34,584 bases of DNA from Brachionus koreanus. Taxonomy: Eukaryota > Rotifera > Eurotatoria > Ploima > Brachionidae. The notes under the pieces are model-generated. The model did not search any database and was not told the DNA's origin. It worked only from the letters and a program-made list of their open reading frames with translations. The DNA lies in contig PJRA01000005.1 in assembly GCA_016987375.1 (NCBI GenBank), positions 3,056,862 through 3,091,445 on the forward strand. The letters run 5' to 3'. This document shows, piece after piece, positions 1-11,800 of the stretch. The position numbers and the translations under genes are program-made. Position 1 is the stretch's first letter, and every line of letters starts with the position of its first letter.

Positions 1-1673
1 AGCTTGCCAAAAAATTAAGCTGCCAAATTCTTTATGCATTAATTATTTCTGTTTTTAATTGATTAACTATCTTGATTTAGATTTGACATTTATCAAATCT
101 TTGAACAAAAATTCTTAATTAAGAACCGTCTTTATCTTTATTTTTACTCATTCCAACAAGCTTACCCCAATTTTATTTTCATATAATCGAAAAAAATTAA
201 AGTGACATGTATGACCATCGTAGTATTGTTCTACAAGTTCAGAAAGTTCTATTAGTGGAATTGAAAATAAACAAATATTTAGCAAATAAACAATATTTGT
301 ACTATATTAGAAGAGTGCACAAATTTAGAAGTAGACTAAGATTTAGATAAGTTTTAGGAAAATAAAAATTAAGAAATAATGATTTTTAAAAAAAATAAAG
401 AATAAGTATTTTAATAATTAAAAATAACGGGTCGAAATATCATTTAAATTTATGATGATTGTTTTTCAATGCGGTGTAAAGACTGAAAATTTTGTTTTTT
501 TTTACTTGATTTATATTTAGTCAATTTATAAAATTTAAGTATTTGAATAAAGTTAATACAATTTAGACAAAAAATTATTGTGCATTTTTTTAAATTTTTT
601 TTTGGATTCAATGATGGGAAGAAAAATACTTTAAAATATATGTAAAATATTTAATATCCCATTGTCAATTTTATTTTTTCTTCATATTTTTGAATTAGAT
701 TTTACAAAATATGTATGTCGTATTGAACAATCTATTATTTACGTTGTGAATGAATTTTCATGCCAATTTAAATTTTCATATTTTTTAAAGGAATGTGCCT
801 GGTTTCAAATAGATAAATTTTTTTAGTAATATTCCTCTTAATCGGAAAATTTTTTTTTTAAAATTCAATTTAACTTCTTTCAACTCATAAATTAATAAAC
901 AATTGAAAAATAAAAAATTAATTTAATTATTTTAATTTTGCTAAATAATTTTATTCAATAGTTAGATAATAAAATTATAAAAAATTTTAGTTTAATATTT
1001 AATCAATCTATAACATCATAAGTTAAAAGATATAATAAGAAAGATTCTTAAAAGATCAGAATTCTCATAATAATTATTATATTAGTCTAAGTCCATTTAA
1101 TTTAATGAAATTTTGCGTTGGCTTCCATTTGGAGTTTATGATCTAGTAAAACATTTGTTCTCTATTTAATTATTTTTAGTCAATTTTATTAGCATTAAAC
1201 TTAATAACTTAAAAATTTAAGTATTCATGATGTTGATGGTTCATGTTTGTTGTGACCAAGTCACTTGTGTATTGCGGGATTATGATCCCTTTGAACCCAA
1301 AGCATATTTTATGGATTCACCATTAGATGTACAATCTTTAGATTATTCAATTTTATCTGGAAAGTAATCATCAAGATCGACAAAAAGACTATTGTTACCT
1401 TCGTCTTCAAAACACCTTTTGCATTTTATCAGGTCATTGTTTCTGATTGTTAATCTCGTCTTTGCCTTGGACAATTTCCCATCCTAGATATCCTTAGCAA
1501 GATTATATGATTCTAGCTCATCTCTTATTAAGTTCTTTGGACAAATACCTATGGGTTAATTAAGATCTCTTAACAATACTTAATATTTTATAATGTAATT
1601 CGGAAAACACCTCTCTGGTGAATAAAAAAGATATTCAAAAATTTTTTATAATTTTTTTCTAATATTAAATGTC
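1..1673. other. A+T-rich stretch with no supported gene
   Basis: No open frame of convincing length or composition. The only coding-like signal is a weak minus-strand relic at about 1228-1551, listed separately. The rest is homopolymer-rich A+T sequence with no recognisable RNA gene or repeat. Confidence 0.6.
1228..1551 (-). pseudogene. weak coding relic, unknown family
   Basis: Read on the minus strand, this stretch keeps one frame for about 100 codons with only a few stops. It is rich in charged residues (for example CPKNLIRDELESYNLAKD and KCKRCFEDEGNN) and more G+C-rich than its surroundings. No start codon, domain or family is recognised. It could be a decayed fragment of a transposon-encoded or host gene, or chance in a less A+T-rich patch. 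The function is unknown and the call is tentative. Confidence 0.25.
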
Positions 1674-1849
1674 AGTGTTGAGTACCGTCGGTGACGGCCA
1701 CTAGACCACTAGACCGCCAAAACTTGATATTGACAGTCTTGATGACTGCATGGTGAAAATTTTTTAAATTTAATTTTTTACACGACCATCAAAACGGCCA
1801 ATATCAAGTTTTGGCGGTCTAGTGGCCGTCACTGACGGTACTCAACACT
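1674..1849. mobile_element. foldback MITE, 176 bp, near-complete terminal inverted repeats
   Basis: Two arms of about 65-75 bp face each other around a short A+T-rich centre (about 1758-1784). Both ends read AGTGTTGAGTACCGTC inward. The arms differ by few bases, except that the left arm carries a tandem duplication of eight bases (CACTAGAC twice, about 1699-1716). The flanks ATTAAATGT (1664-1672) and ATTAAACAT (1850-1858) match at 7 of 9 positions and may be a worn 9-bp target duplication. The element has no coding capacity, so it must have been moved by a transposase in trans. A 9-bp duplication would suggest a Mutator-like source, but that is inference. The element is far more G+C-rich than its surroundings. 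Confidence 0.85.
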
Positions 1850-4390
1850 ATTAAACATTATTATTATTTGGTGATAATTTAGTATATGTTAGTTCGGACA
1901 GGATTTTATGATGTTCAGATTAATTTTTATCTTTATTTGATTTTTTTTCTTTACCATTGCTTTTATCCATTTCGTTGCCATTTCGACGAGTTCTTTTGTG
2001 ATTGTTATCCTTCGTGTAACTCCTGGTTAGTTTAATTCTAAGTACATGTAAATACAACCGAAGAATCGACTCGATTGTCTTATATTCTAAACATTCGACA
2101 ATGCTTCAGTACAGAATTAGTTCAGGCTTTTTATATCATACTCAGACATTCCTCAACATTCAGTCTTGAACAGTTTAAGTTTGTTTCCTTGCAATGGCTG
2201 ATTGATTTCCATGTTGGTAGAAGTCTAGCATTTTTAGTTATTTGATAAGAAAAGATTTAAAAAAGCAAACAGAACACTCGTCAAGTGAAAGTAAGAAAAT
2301 AAGTTAAGAAGCATTTCATGGCTTCATTTAAAGTTTGACTGATTTTGAACAAATAAATAGCAATCGATCAAATTAATCAATTATTTAGATCAAAATAAGA
2401 TGAAAACCATCTATCGTAGTTCTCTTCAATCTAAATAAATTTTTTTAATTTGATTTCAGAACACCCGCATAAAATGTTTAGACACATGTTTAGCTATTGG
2501 CTTCGGCACTTTTTGGTAATTGTTCAAAAAAATAAACAATTTACCATTCACTTAATGAATATTAATTTCAGGATTAATTTAATTTATCTTGTGTTTTTTT
2601 TTGCTAGACTAATATTAACAATTGTTTAAATAAAAATAAAAAATTTTACACCTTTAGACAGAGAAATTTGAGAACGACTGTGTCCATTGTTAGTTTAAGA
2701 GCTTTAGATATTCAAGAACTTGACAAAAAGAGAAATTCAAATGTATTCATTAAATTTTGAGTGGTACATCTGCAAATTTGATTACAGTCAAATCAGATTT
2801 AGATAATTTTATTATTAAGCTGAATGATTGTAATTCGATAAGCTAAGTCGATCTAAAAGTAAAATTATACTAAGCACTCGTTTGAGAGAAAGATGCTAGA
2901 TTAAATCTGGACAATTGATTTTTCTTTTTAAAAATTCTAAATTTTGATATTCATCTTAAAGAATTTCCAATATTTTTTAAAATAATTTACAAATAGTCTT
3001 TTTTCTAAGAAACATATTTTGTTCTAGACCATAAATTATATACAACTTATTTAATTAAGAAATCAATTACAAAGCATATATTTATTTTTTTATTTATTTA
3101 TTGTACTATAAATTTTGACTTAATATATTTTTTGCTGATACAAAATTTTATGGACTATCGAATAGTCAATTTCTGATCAGATAATAGATAATAAATTTAT
3201 TTCTCTATTCTAATTTTCTTATATAATTGCATTTTTCGGACTAAAATTATATTTAATGACTTTTTAAATTAAGTATAAATCTGATAAAAAAGGAGATAAG
3301 CGACTTGATTTTTTTTAAATGAGATTCACTTTACTTGGCTAATTTAATACGAATTATTATTGTATTTTTATTAGCTATTTTCAATAAAGCTTATTTATGT
3401 AAAGATGGGTAGAAGAGGTTCAATAATAAAAAGATCAAAAGAGATTTATATTTTTTAAGTTGCCTCCTAAAACTGTTCAAATAGTCATAACAACTTAGGT
3501 AAACTATCTCGACCCAAGTGTTATTCAATTAAAATTTAAAGACTAGCGCTTTATTTTGATAAAAAATGTTGTTATTCACAATGTTTTTTTTTCAATTTTC
3601 TCATTAAATTCTCTAAAATTGTAAAAATAAATTTAATTTTTCAAGTTCTTCACAAAAATTCTAGTTACTATAAAAGAAATCAAATCAATTTTTTTTGAAA
3701 TTTTTACACACATGTTCCATGTTTATTTAACCATAAAAACTAATTGATTTTTCTCTGGTTTTTCATTTAATTCTATCACTATTATTTATCACTCTTTTAC
3801 AAAAGTTTTCAATTTTGATTTTTGATTTTAAGATTTTATGAACCTTGATATTATATTTTCTTAATTAGGTTATATGTTTATAACTCAAATCATAATATTG
3901 AATCCTTAATTTTTTTTTTAAATTTGATCATTTTTTTTCTGTTTATCTTTTCGATTGAAAATAGGAATTTATCCTTTATTCAGAAAAAACAAATAGAAAC
4001 GGAAAAGGATTATTTAAAAGTGAATGAATTTTAAGAACATAATGAATATTTTTTAAGTCTAAAAAACAAAAAAACTTTTATTTAAGACATAGATAGATAA
4101 ATAATAAGGATCCACTTGGTCAATACTACGTCAAAATAAATGCAAAAAACAATACATATAAGATCATATCAAGGTTAAAATTAAATAGTTGTATATCAGA
4201 CATGATATATTTTATAAAATTGTTAAAGACCCATAATTTTTTAACATTAAAGTACACAAGACTAGCTAAATTGTTTATTAGAAAATTGAATATTAATTTT
4301 TTATCTTTTTTTCTCAATTCAAAACAATTTTTTGGAATAGTTGTTTTGCTTTAGCAGTTTTATTTTCATATTCCCAAAATATTCTTAATT
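1850..4390. other. A+T-rich intergenic stretch
   Basis: No gene, RNA gene or clear repeat is visible. Open frames are short, A/T-codon dominated and without family features. Confidence 0.6.
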
Positions 4391-4470
4391 TTTATTTATT
4401 TAAAAAAACGTTTAGACAAAGCCTTAACCTGTTGAAATCAAGACTTAATCCTTCTTTTCAGCCACTTGAA
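4391..4470 (-). mobile_element. SINE-like hairpin repeat, copy A (decayed)
   Basis: On the plus strand it starts with TTTATTTATT and ends in CTTCTTTTCAGCCACTTGAA, the shared 3' block of the family. Read on the minus strand it therefore has a tail ending AATAAATAAA. The central hairpin is damaged here. Membership rests on the two ends and the spacing between them. Confidence 0.55.
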
Positions 4471-5368
4471 ACTAGTTTTGAAGAAAAGAACATAGTTTTG
4501 ATAAAATATTAGATAATTTTAAAGTTCTTATGAACGATAAAGCTAATGTAAATTATTTTTGAAAAATTATCGAAAAATTTTTTAGAATTTATTCCAACTT
4601 AGATAAAAGATTTAAAATAGCATAAAAAAATTCAACAGATGATGAAATTTTTTTAATTTAAAAAAATTTAAATTCAAGACTAGTCTTTAATGCTTAAGCT
4701 TTAAATTAAACCATTTTTAGACTGTTGAAACCAAGTATTTAACTAATGCACTCTCTACTATTATTATGAACAACTAATGGTTACGTTCTTAAATTGTTTG
4801 AACATTTCAACTTTGTTAAATTTTTTTGGCAAATATCATCTTTATGATTAGATAGTCTCTTTAGTCTAAGTAGACCATTTTTGTTGGATATTTTGGCTGG
4901 TCTAATTAAGTCAAATCCATATGAATAACGTTTACAAATATTCCTAAAAGTAAATTAGATCATTCTTTTCATTTCAAAATGGTCAGCAATACATTTTTAA
5001 ACTTTGATTTATCATAAAAGTTAACTAAATTTCGAACTCTAACTAGACAGAAAAAAAATATTTTTCTCATTCCTAAAGATCACCTTGTTTAGTCATGCTT
5101 TTCAATTAAAAATTAAATATTTAAGTAACAAAAAATGACACCAATAAACTTAAAATATTTCGATATCTAAAATCTTTATTCAAAAACTGAAAACTCTGAT
5201 TAAATTAATTTAATCAAAGTTATATTTATGTAACGATTCTGGTTTAGGAGAAGTGTTAAAACAGAAAATAACAACTAAAACGTGTTTTAAAATTTAGAGA
5301 AATGCTTTTTTCTCTTTATTTTGTATTTAAAAACATTTATTTTTCAAATTTAATCTGAAAAAAATTGA
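4471..5368. other. A+T-rich intergenic stretch
   Basis: No gene seen. It contains a perfect 20-bp palindrome at 5197-5216 (TGATTAAATT and its complement), which may be chance at this base composition. Confidence 0.6.
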
Positions 5369-5437
5369 TTTATCTTTAGAACCGGATTAAATCCCGGTAG
5401 TTTGGAATGGATCTTAGTCCTTCCTTTTACTAGCATG
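5369..5437 (-). mobile_element. SINE-like hairpin repeat, copy B (subfamily 1)
   Basis: It carries the family core GGAATGGA-N6-TCCTTCC, which folds as GGAA/TTCC plus GGA/TCC with one bulged T. A second G+C-rich potential hairpin (CCGGATT...ATCCCGG) lies just before it on the plus strand. It is matched by copies D, F and H. Confidence 0.7.
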
Positions 5438-5542
5438 AGTTAAATTTGAAACCTTAAAAATAATTTTAAAAAAAAAACAAAACTTTTTCGAAAAATGAAA
5501 AATTAGTTAGAATTTATTTTTAAATTTTTTAACTGATCGTTG

Positions 5543-5634
5543 ATTTATTTATTTATTTTTATCAAAAATATACTTTATGGCAGGCCCTAGGTTCGTCCGA
5601 ATGGCTTACGCCTTCGTTTAAACCCAATTGTTAC
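5543..5634 (-). mobile_element. SINE-like hairpin repeat, copy C (subfamily 2)
   Basis: It starts with TTTATTTATTTATTTTTATC on the plus strand. The core is CGAATGGCTTACGCCTTCG followed by TTTAAACCCAATTGTTAC. The last block is shared almost exactly with copy E (8745-8828) and absent from subfamily 1. The core folds as CGAA/TTCG plus GGC/GCC around a four-base loop with a bulged T, the same shape as subfamily 1 but with different bases. Confidence 0.75.
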
Positions 5635-7964
5635 AAGAAATTGATAAAAAAAAAAAAAATTTTTTAAAAAAGGAAAGGAAGAAGTTTGAGTTGGTTGAAT
5701 AAATAAAATTGATAAGGGTTGAAAATTATGTTTTATGCACAGTTTGTAAGTCTGTTAAAAGCGTCTAAGGATGATTCGAATTTTTTGATTATATTTGATT
5801 GCCGTGTAGACATGTAGTCAAGTCTTGTTTTGATTTACTCATTAGGATCTGATCGTTGAACAATAATTAAATTTTTTGGTCAATTTGATTATAACCAAAC
5901 GTTTCTTCATGGATTTGACTGTGTTTAAGATTTTTCATTAATACAAGTTATTTTAGTTTTGATTGAGAAAAGTTTAATTGTGTACAAAATTCGAGTTTGC
6001 TAATTTTGACAATTTGACAGCATTTTATGGGCAGAATTCTCTATATAATAAGTAGTATAATGGAATACAGCCAATTAATTGTTCATTTGTAATCACAAAT
6101 ATTTTTTTTTCTCCTTTTTTTTTTAAATTTAATTTATTTTATTCTGATTAAAGAAAATATTCATGGCTTAAGAAAAAGCACTCATACAAGTTTTCAGTTT
6201 AAAAAATGTGCATTAAAACTCTAAGGACTCAGTGTTTATTTGAAGAAAATTAATAAAAACACAAAAAATTAATAGTTCAATGTAAATTCTAAAAATTAAT
6301 TGAAATTTTAATAAAACATTCGATAAATTCATTAAGCAAACAAAATATCAAGATTGTAAGTGGTCACATACAATTCATAAATAGCTAATGAATAAATTAG
6401 ATAAAAATCTACTAAAAGTCACATTTAAGGAGCGGTTGAGTTTGTTGCATATCCGTGTTTGCTTAGCCGAAAACTTGATCAAACTCGTAACAATAAAAAT
6501 TGACGATTAAATTTAAGCTAAGCAAACACAGTTCAGTTGAAAAAATCAAATCTTAATTTTTTCTATTTTGTTTTATTTACTTAGACTTTTGACCAAACAA
6601 ACAAAGCACATCGACACCTTTGAATCAATGAAATATTGAAGCGCATTTATTTTCTTTGCTCATACTTGACAAGCTCAAGCAATGTTTACATGAGTTCTTT
6701 TATAAAATAAAATAATCTGTTTTTAAATACACTTAAAGAACATAATACCTCTGTTGTTCATATCATCGAGTTTTTTACTAGTTGAGAAAGCCCCCCTACT
6801 TAGCGTTACAATAACATTTCTTGAATTGCATAACCAATTAGACGGATTTGCGGCAATGTTTGATTCTGTGCTTACTTAGTGGATAACTTTGTCATTTCGG
6901 TCTTAAAGATTTCTAGATAATGATATATTCAACAATATTAACATTTAAGCCAATTTAAATATTCATTTATTAGTTGCGTCAACCAGGTCACCAAATCGGC
7001 TTTTAAATTGCCTCCAAAAGCACTTATTTTGCCCAACAAAACCAGCTCCTATCTCCTCTATTGTAAAAATTTATTTGAGTGGATTTAAGTTAGATTGGAA
7101 TTTAAATAAATTTTTTTTTGTTTTGATGTTTAAAAATTTCCGCGTTTATTTACGTGTTTACTCAAGCAGTACTTAATTAAGAGCTTTCCTGAATGTTGAG
7201 TGTCCTTTGGTTACGAGGCGTTTAGCACTTAAATATTAATTTCTATTTTCATTCAGACCTGTTTTTGATAAAATAATTTTGTTAGTATTCAAAATTGACA
7301 AACTAATGGCCATCCGAAAATATTGAAATAAAGGTAAAAAAATCAGCACTATTGCATTTAATTACCTTATTATTTAAATTTTAGATTATATCTGAGAATG
7401 CTCGTCCTAATTACGAAATATTGGTTTTGTAATTTTAATTTATTAATTAGATCTCTATATTTAATTATTTAGCAGAATATCTCAAATTTTTTTGTCACAA
7501 AAAAATTATTCTTTATTTGTTTTTGAGAAATCATTGATTAGGAAATAATTTTAGCTTTTGGTTAAACACGTTTACCTTAGGATTTAATGACAAAATTAGA
7601 AAATTTATTCAGATTTTTTTTCAAATTTTATTGTTAACTTGAGTATATAATAAAAAGCATCAGATTAGCTTTTTTTATAGGGTAAATTTTTTTTGTCAAA
7701 TTTTTCAAAAAATGTCAAATTAAAAAAAATTTTTGTCAAATTTTAAAAAGTGGCCTTTTTTATATGTTAGAACAATAAATTATCGAAATTTTTTATATTT
7801 TTTTTTAAAAATCAAATTAATTTTATAGAATTTTTTTTATTGATTTAATCTTAGAAAACGGTTTAAATTAGATTTAACCAAACCAGAAAATATCCACTTT
7901 CTAAAATTTTTCACTCATTAACCAATTCAAAATTTTAGTTTAACTAAGCTAATTATTTAATTTG
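5635..7964. other. A+T-rich intergenic stretch with a perfect inverted repeat
   Basis: No gene seen. It holds a 13-bp perfect inverted repeat at 6455-6467 and 6517-6529, listed separately. Around 7691-7750 the word TTTGTCAAATTT recurs three times in an otherwise low-complexity stretch. Confidence 0.6.
6455..6529. repeat. perfect 13-bp inverted repeat, 49-bp spacer
   Basis: GTGTTTGCTTAGC at 6455-6467 is answered by its exact complement GCTAAGCAAACAC at 6517-6529. The arms are not simple A+T runs, so chance is less likely. It could be the core of a decayed foldback element or a structured transcript. No flanking duplication is evident. Confidence 0.7.
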
Positions 7965-8043
7965 TTTTATTTATTAAAAATATAGTTTAAGTTTAACGCT
8001 AGCAGTTTGGAATGGATTTTAGTCCTTCCTTTCATCCGCTTGA
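7965..8043 (-). mobile_element. SINE-like hairpin repeat, copy D (subfamily 1)
   Basis: The plus strand reads TTTATTTATTAAAAATATAG, then a variable stretch, then the core GGAATGGATTTTAGTCCTTCC region and the end block TTTCATCCGCTTGAA. The hairpin GGAA-T-GGA / TCC-TTCC is intact. Its opening block is identical to that of copy H (32866-32942). Confidence 0.8.
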
Positions 8044-8243
8044 AAAAAATTGAATAAATAAAATGGCACAATTAATGATATACACCGTTGTTTAATTAGG
8101 AACAGTTTTGCCTGGACTGATAGTTTAGCTGTTTGTGCTGACGCTTTGGTTCTTAATTTTCTAAGCAGATGCCTCTCAGAATTACTTTTGCTTGTAACTC
8201 TTCATCTTTGTTTCTTTTGCTAAATTTTTCTTTTTCCTGTGTC

Positions 8244-8305
8244 CCTTGCAATAAATAATTCTTTTAGAAGTAACCAAATATGGTGTGGAATGACGTATTG
8301 CAAGG
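8244..8305. repeat. perfect 10-bp inverted repeat, 42-bp spacer
   Basis: CCTTGCAATA at 8244-8253 is matched by TATTGCAAGG at 8296-8305. The surrounding 8100-8420 stretch is less A+T-rich than average but shows no coding frame. The significance is unknown. Confidence 0.5.
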
Positions 8306-8744
8306 TTTCGCTCAGGTTCTCAAGAGTGTGTTTTGCTCGAATAACATAAAATACACATGAATTGCACAAGCGTAAAATTGGTAATGATTATTAGGAGTTG
8401 AACAGAGAAAATATCCGAAATTGAAAATTAATGTTTTAGCGTTAAAAAATGAAATTTTAACTTTAAAAATATTTCAATTTGCTGTAATTCTATCTATAGT
8501 GTTTTTATTTTTTTAATAATGTTTAATAATTATTTTTTTTTGATTATTTTTTAATTATTTAAAATCTAAAAATTTAACTTATACAACATTTTATCAAAAC
8601 CATATTATTTTCTTTAAAAGTGCTATCAAGTGACAGAAAGAAAGGATTAAATCTTCATTTATGCTGATCAACGTTTTGCCTAAACTATTTTTTAAAAAAA
8701 ATTGATTTTATTGTCGTGAAGCATGTTTCTTTTGATTAATATTA

Positions 8745-8828
8745 TTTTAATTTATTAAAAATATAATTTAGGGCCGGTTCCCAGGTTTGTCCGAATGGCT
8801 TACGCCTTTGTTTAAACCCAATTGTTAC
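8745..8828 (-). mobile_element. SINE-like hairpin repeat, copy E (subfamily 2)
   Basis: It is nearly the same as copy C over the core CCGAATGGCTTACGCCTT and the end block TTTAAACCCAATTGTTAC. One stem base differs (TTCG in C, TTTG here) and leaves a G-T wobble in place of a G-C pair. An upstream GGGCCGGTTCCC can also fold. It opens like subfamily 1, with TTTATTAAAAATATA, which ties the two subfamilies together. Confidence 0.8.
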
Positions 8829-11800
8829 GTAAAGATTGAGTACAAAATTATAAATATGTAGAAGGAGAAAAGTTAAAAATTTAATTTATTTACAATTTGT
8901 GAGTCTGGAGAATTTATCTTTATTATATTAATTGGGTTTTTTTTGAGTCAAAAGTTTTATTTCAAAAGTATTAAACGAGATAATCTAAACTAAAATTGTA
9001 TATTTAAAAATTTTTAATAAAATTAAAAACAAGTGATAAGATTCGTGACCAATTGGGCTACCTCTTGTTAGCATTTCAAATATTCAAATATTTTTTTAAG
9101 TTTAAAAATCAATTTAATTGTATGTTGTTCTATAAAGCGATGGATTTAATTATTTTAAAAAAAATTGATATCTGAGAAGTAGAGAGAGAGAGAAAGAAAT
9201 AGATAGATTTGTTTGCAAAAGCGCACACAAAAGACGGCTTGTATTCAAGCCAAGAAAAAAATCAATTTAGATTTGTAAATGAAGATAATTAAAAATATTA
9301 AGGAATCAATTGGCAAACGGAAATTGAATTGGATGAGAAAATTTGAAATATTAATCATTATTCTTACAAAAAAAATAAAAAAATTAAAACCAACAAACAA
9401 GAGAGTATTAATTATATTTGTTTGTTTGTATACGCTCGTTTCGAATATCCTTTTTACAGACAAAATCTAATCTGATTATAGAATTTCGATTCTATTTTTT
9501 AGGCCTAAATTATACCTTATGACCACTTTATCTAATCTATTAGACACTCTAAAATTCCCATGATACCATAACTGATCATTTTATTTTTTTCTTCATTTTT
9601 AAATCAATAAAATTTTAATCTTAAAATTATTTACCGATTAAAAGACATGAATCCTTAGATTAAAAATTTATTTTAGTTTAATTATTCATAGCAGCTAGTC
9701 AACAATAAAAAAAAATTCAATTTTTCCTCAACTAGAACGCAGAAGAAAATTAAACTGAAACCTTAGAAAATTTTTGATCTTCATTTTTATTAGGCTTTTA
9801 TTTTTATTAGCTTGGATCTAATTGAAATTTTAAAGTTATTTTAATGGAAAATAATTTAAACACATTTATAAGTAATCGGTTTAATTAAGCTCTTAATGAT
9901 GAAAATAATACTTTGCTCAGGAAACTACATTTTTTATTTTTGATGGTAAAGTCTCATCATCCAAAAATTGACCATCTGTTGTCTGGACTTGACGGCATTT
10001 TCAGCTTTTATGACTACATCACGTACACCCCGATGAGTCATAGACAGACTAAATAGCAAACTTTTTTTTTTCGTTTTTTCAAATCATGGCATATCTATGT
10101 CAAAATTTAAAATTAATTCTGATGTATCTATTTTTTAACAAGTATTTTTGGCCTTAATTTTTAAAAATTTGAAAAAATAGCAAGATTTATTGAAAAAAAA
10201 TTTTTTTGTAAAATCAAGGTTTTAAACTTGTGCAATTGATACTAGAGATTTGGCTAGAAATAATACCTTGAGCAAATAATCAATCGTGATCGGAAAGAGA
10301 TCAGCTTTATACAAAATTATGCAATGCTTTTTGTTAATATATCCGATGGCTATTTAGCTAAATCACAAAATATGCTAACGACAAAATACTTAATCCTTTT
10401 TTTTCTAGTCAAGTGTGTTGTTGATTAGTTGTTTTCTTTTTTAGAGTAGGGCCATTCGATGACCGAGTAATAGTTAAGTAGTTAAAGTCAAGTAAAGATT
10501 ATTATTATAGAAAATTATTAGATTCAATTTTTGCAAGAAATTTAATAATAATTTTTTAGTTTAGAATAAACGATGAACAAAATTGACCCAACTATTTAAT
10601 CCAGGATTTAGGATATTTTCAAAAGTAAAGAATTTCAATTAAGTAGTCAAAGAAATGAGAGTACGATTAAGTCTAATGATGTTTTTTTTTTTCATTTTTT
10701 CATTGTAATTTCTCAAGTCAAATGAAGATCTAATTTGTCAAAGAGAACAATAATCGTCTTCAAAAAAGAAATAATAGCTCGGCATCTACCACATGGGCTA
10801 ACAATTAAAAAAAAATTTAATAATTTTAAAGTGTGATTTTTAGAATGAGAAAGTTATTTGGTGTATTGAATTACTTCTAAGATTTGTTCTATTCAATTCT
10901 TGTATTTTGATCAAAATTTTTAGAGATTTATTAATTAAAGCACCGTCTAGTCTGCGATTAATGCTTTTGATATTTTTTTGTTGGCGCTTTAACCTGCTCT
11001 TAAGAAGGAAATATTTGCCAATTTTTAATTCAAATTTGATTAATTTTTTTCCTTATTTTTAAATAGTCTTTTCGTCTATTTTAGAAGCCTGTTTAGACTT
11101 CTTGTTTGTGATCAATAAATAAAAGGACTTTGCTTTAAAAATGTTTTATTGGAATTCAATCTATTTACAAAACATAATGGTTTATTATAGTAAATTAAAA
11201 TATGTATGTGGTTTAGGCTGAAGTTAAGTTAACATGCAATAAGGACTTGAAAAGTGATTTTGAGCGATGTCAAGCAAGACTCGAATCTAAAAAAAAATGA
11301 AAAATTAAGAATTTGTTTCTATTTATTATTATATAAATTTCATGTTTTTTTAAATAGAATTTTATTCATATTAAATAAGTTAAAAAAAACTTTCGTTAAT
11401 ACACAATGAAATTAAAAATGAAATTTTAAGTACTCTTAAATTTAAAATAAAAGAATATTTTTTTTCTAGTTGTTTTCGAAATAAATTAAAAATTAAAAAA
11501 AAAATATTTTGCTAATTATAGTTTTTTTTACTCATTTATTGAATTTAAATATTAAATTAGTTAAAGCACTTAATTTAAATAATATTTATATTTAAAAATA
11601 GAAAAAATTGTTAGATTAGTGAGAATTAAATTGAAAGAACAAAAGTGCAAAATCATAATATTTGATTGAGCTAGCCAAGCATTCAATGTCAAATCAGGGA
11701 CGTGTTTTGTTAAGACAAAGGCTTAAAAAAAAAAACTTCGATTTATTTTTTATCAGCTCGATACTAAATTTTAGTTCAAATTTGTATGTAGATGAGAATT

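Noticed and set aside
1361..1560. Gypsy-type RT block (FKTPFAFY on the plus strand)
   Set aside because: Only a few residues resemble the KTPFGLYEF-type block. The frame breaks at once and no further RT motif follows.
4391..4470. Hammerhead ribozyme in the SINE-like repeat (minus strand CUGAAA-hairpin-AAAC)
   Set aside because: The layout is suggestive, but the required CUGANGA core and the GAAA box are not met in any copy; the essential G is replaced by A.
5543..5634. tRNA-derived SINE head with box A/box B
   Set aside because: TGGCTGAAAGG in subfamily 1 and GGTTCGTCC in copy C recall boxes A and B, but they are not found together in one copy, and no cloverleaf can be drawn.
9245..9470. 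Overlapping open frames on both strands
   Set aside because: A+T-rich shadow frames with Ile/Lys/Phe-dominated products and no support from either strand.
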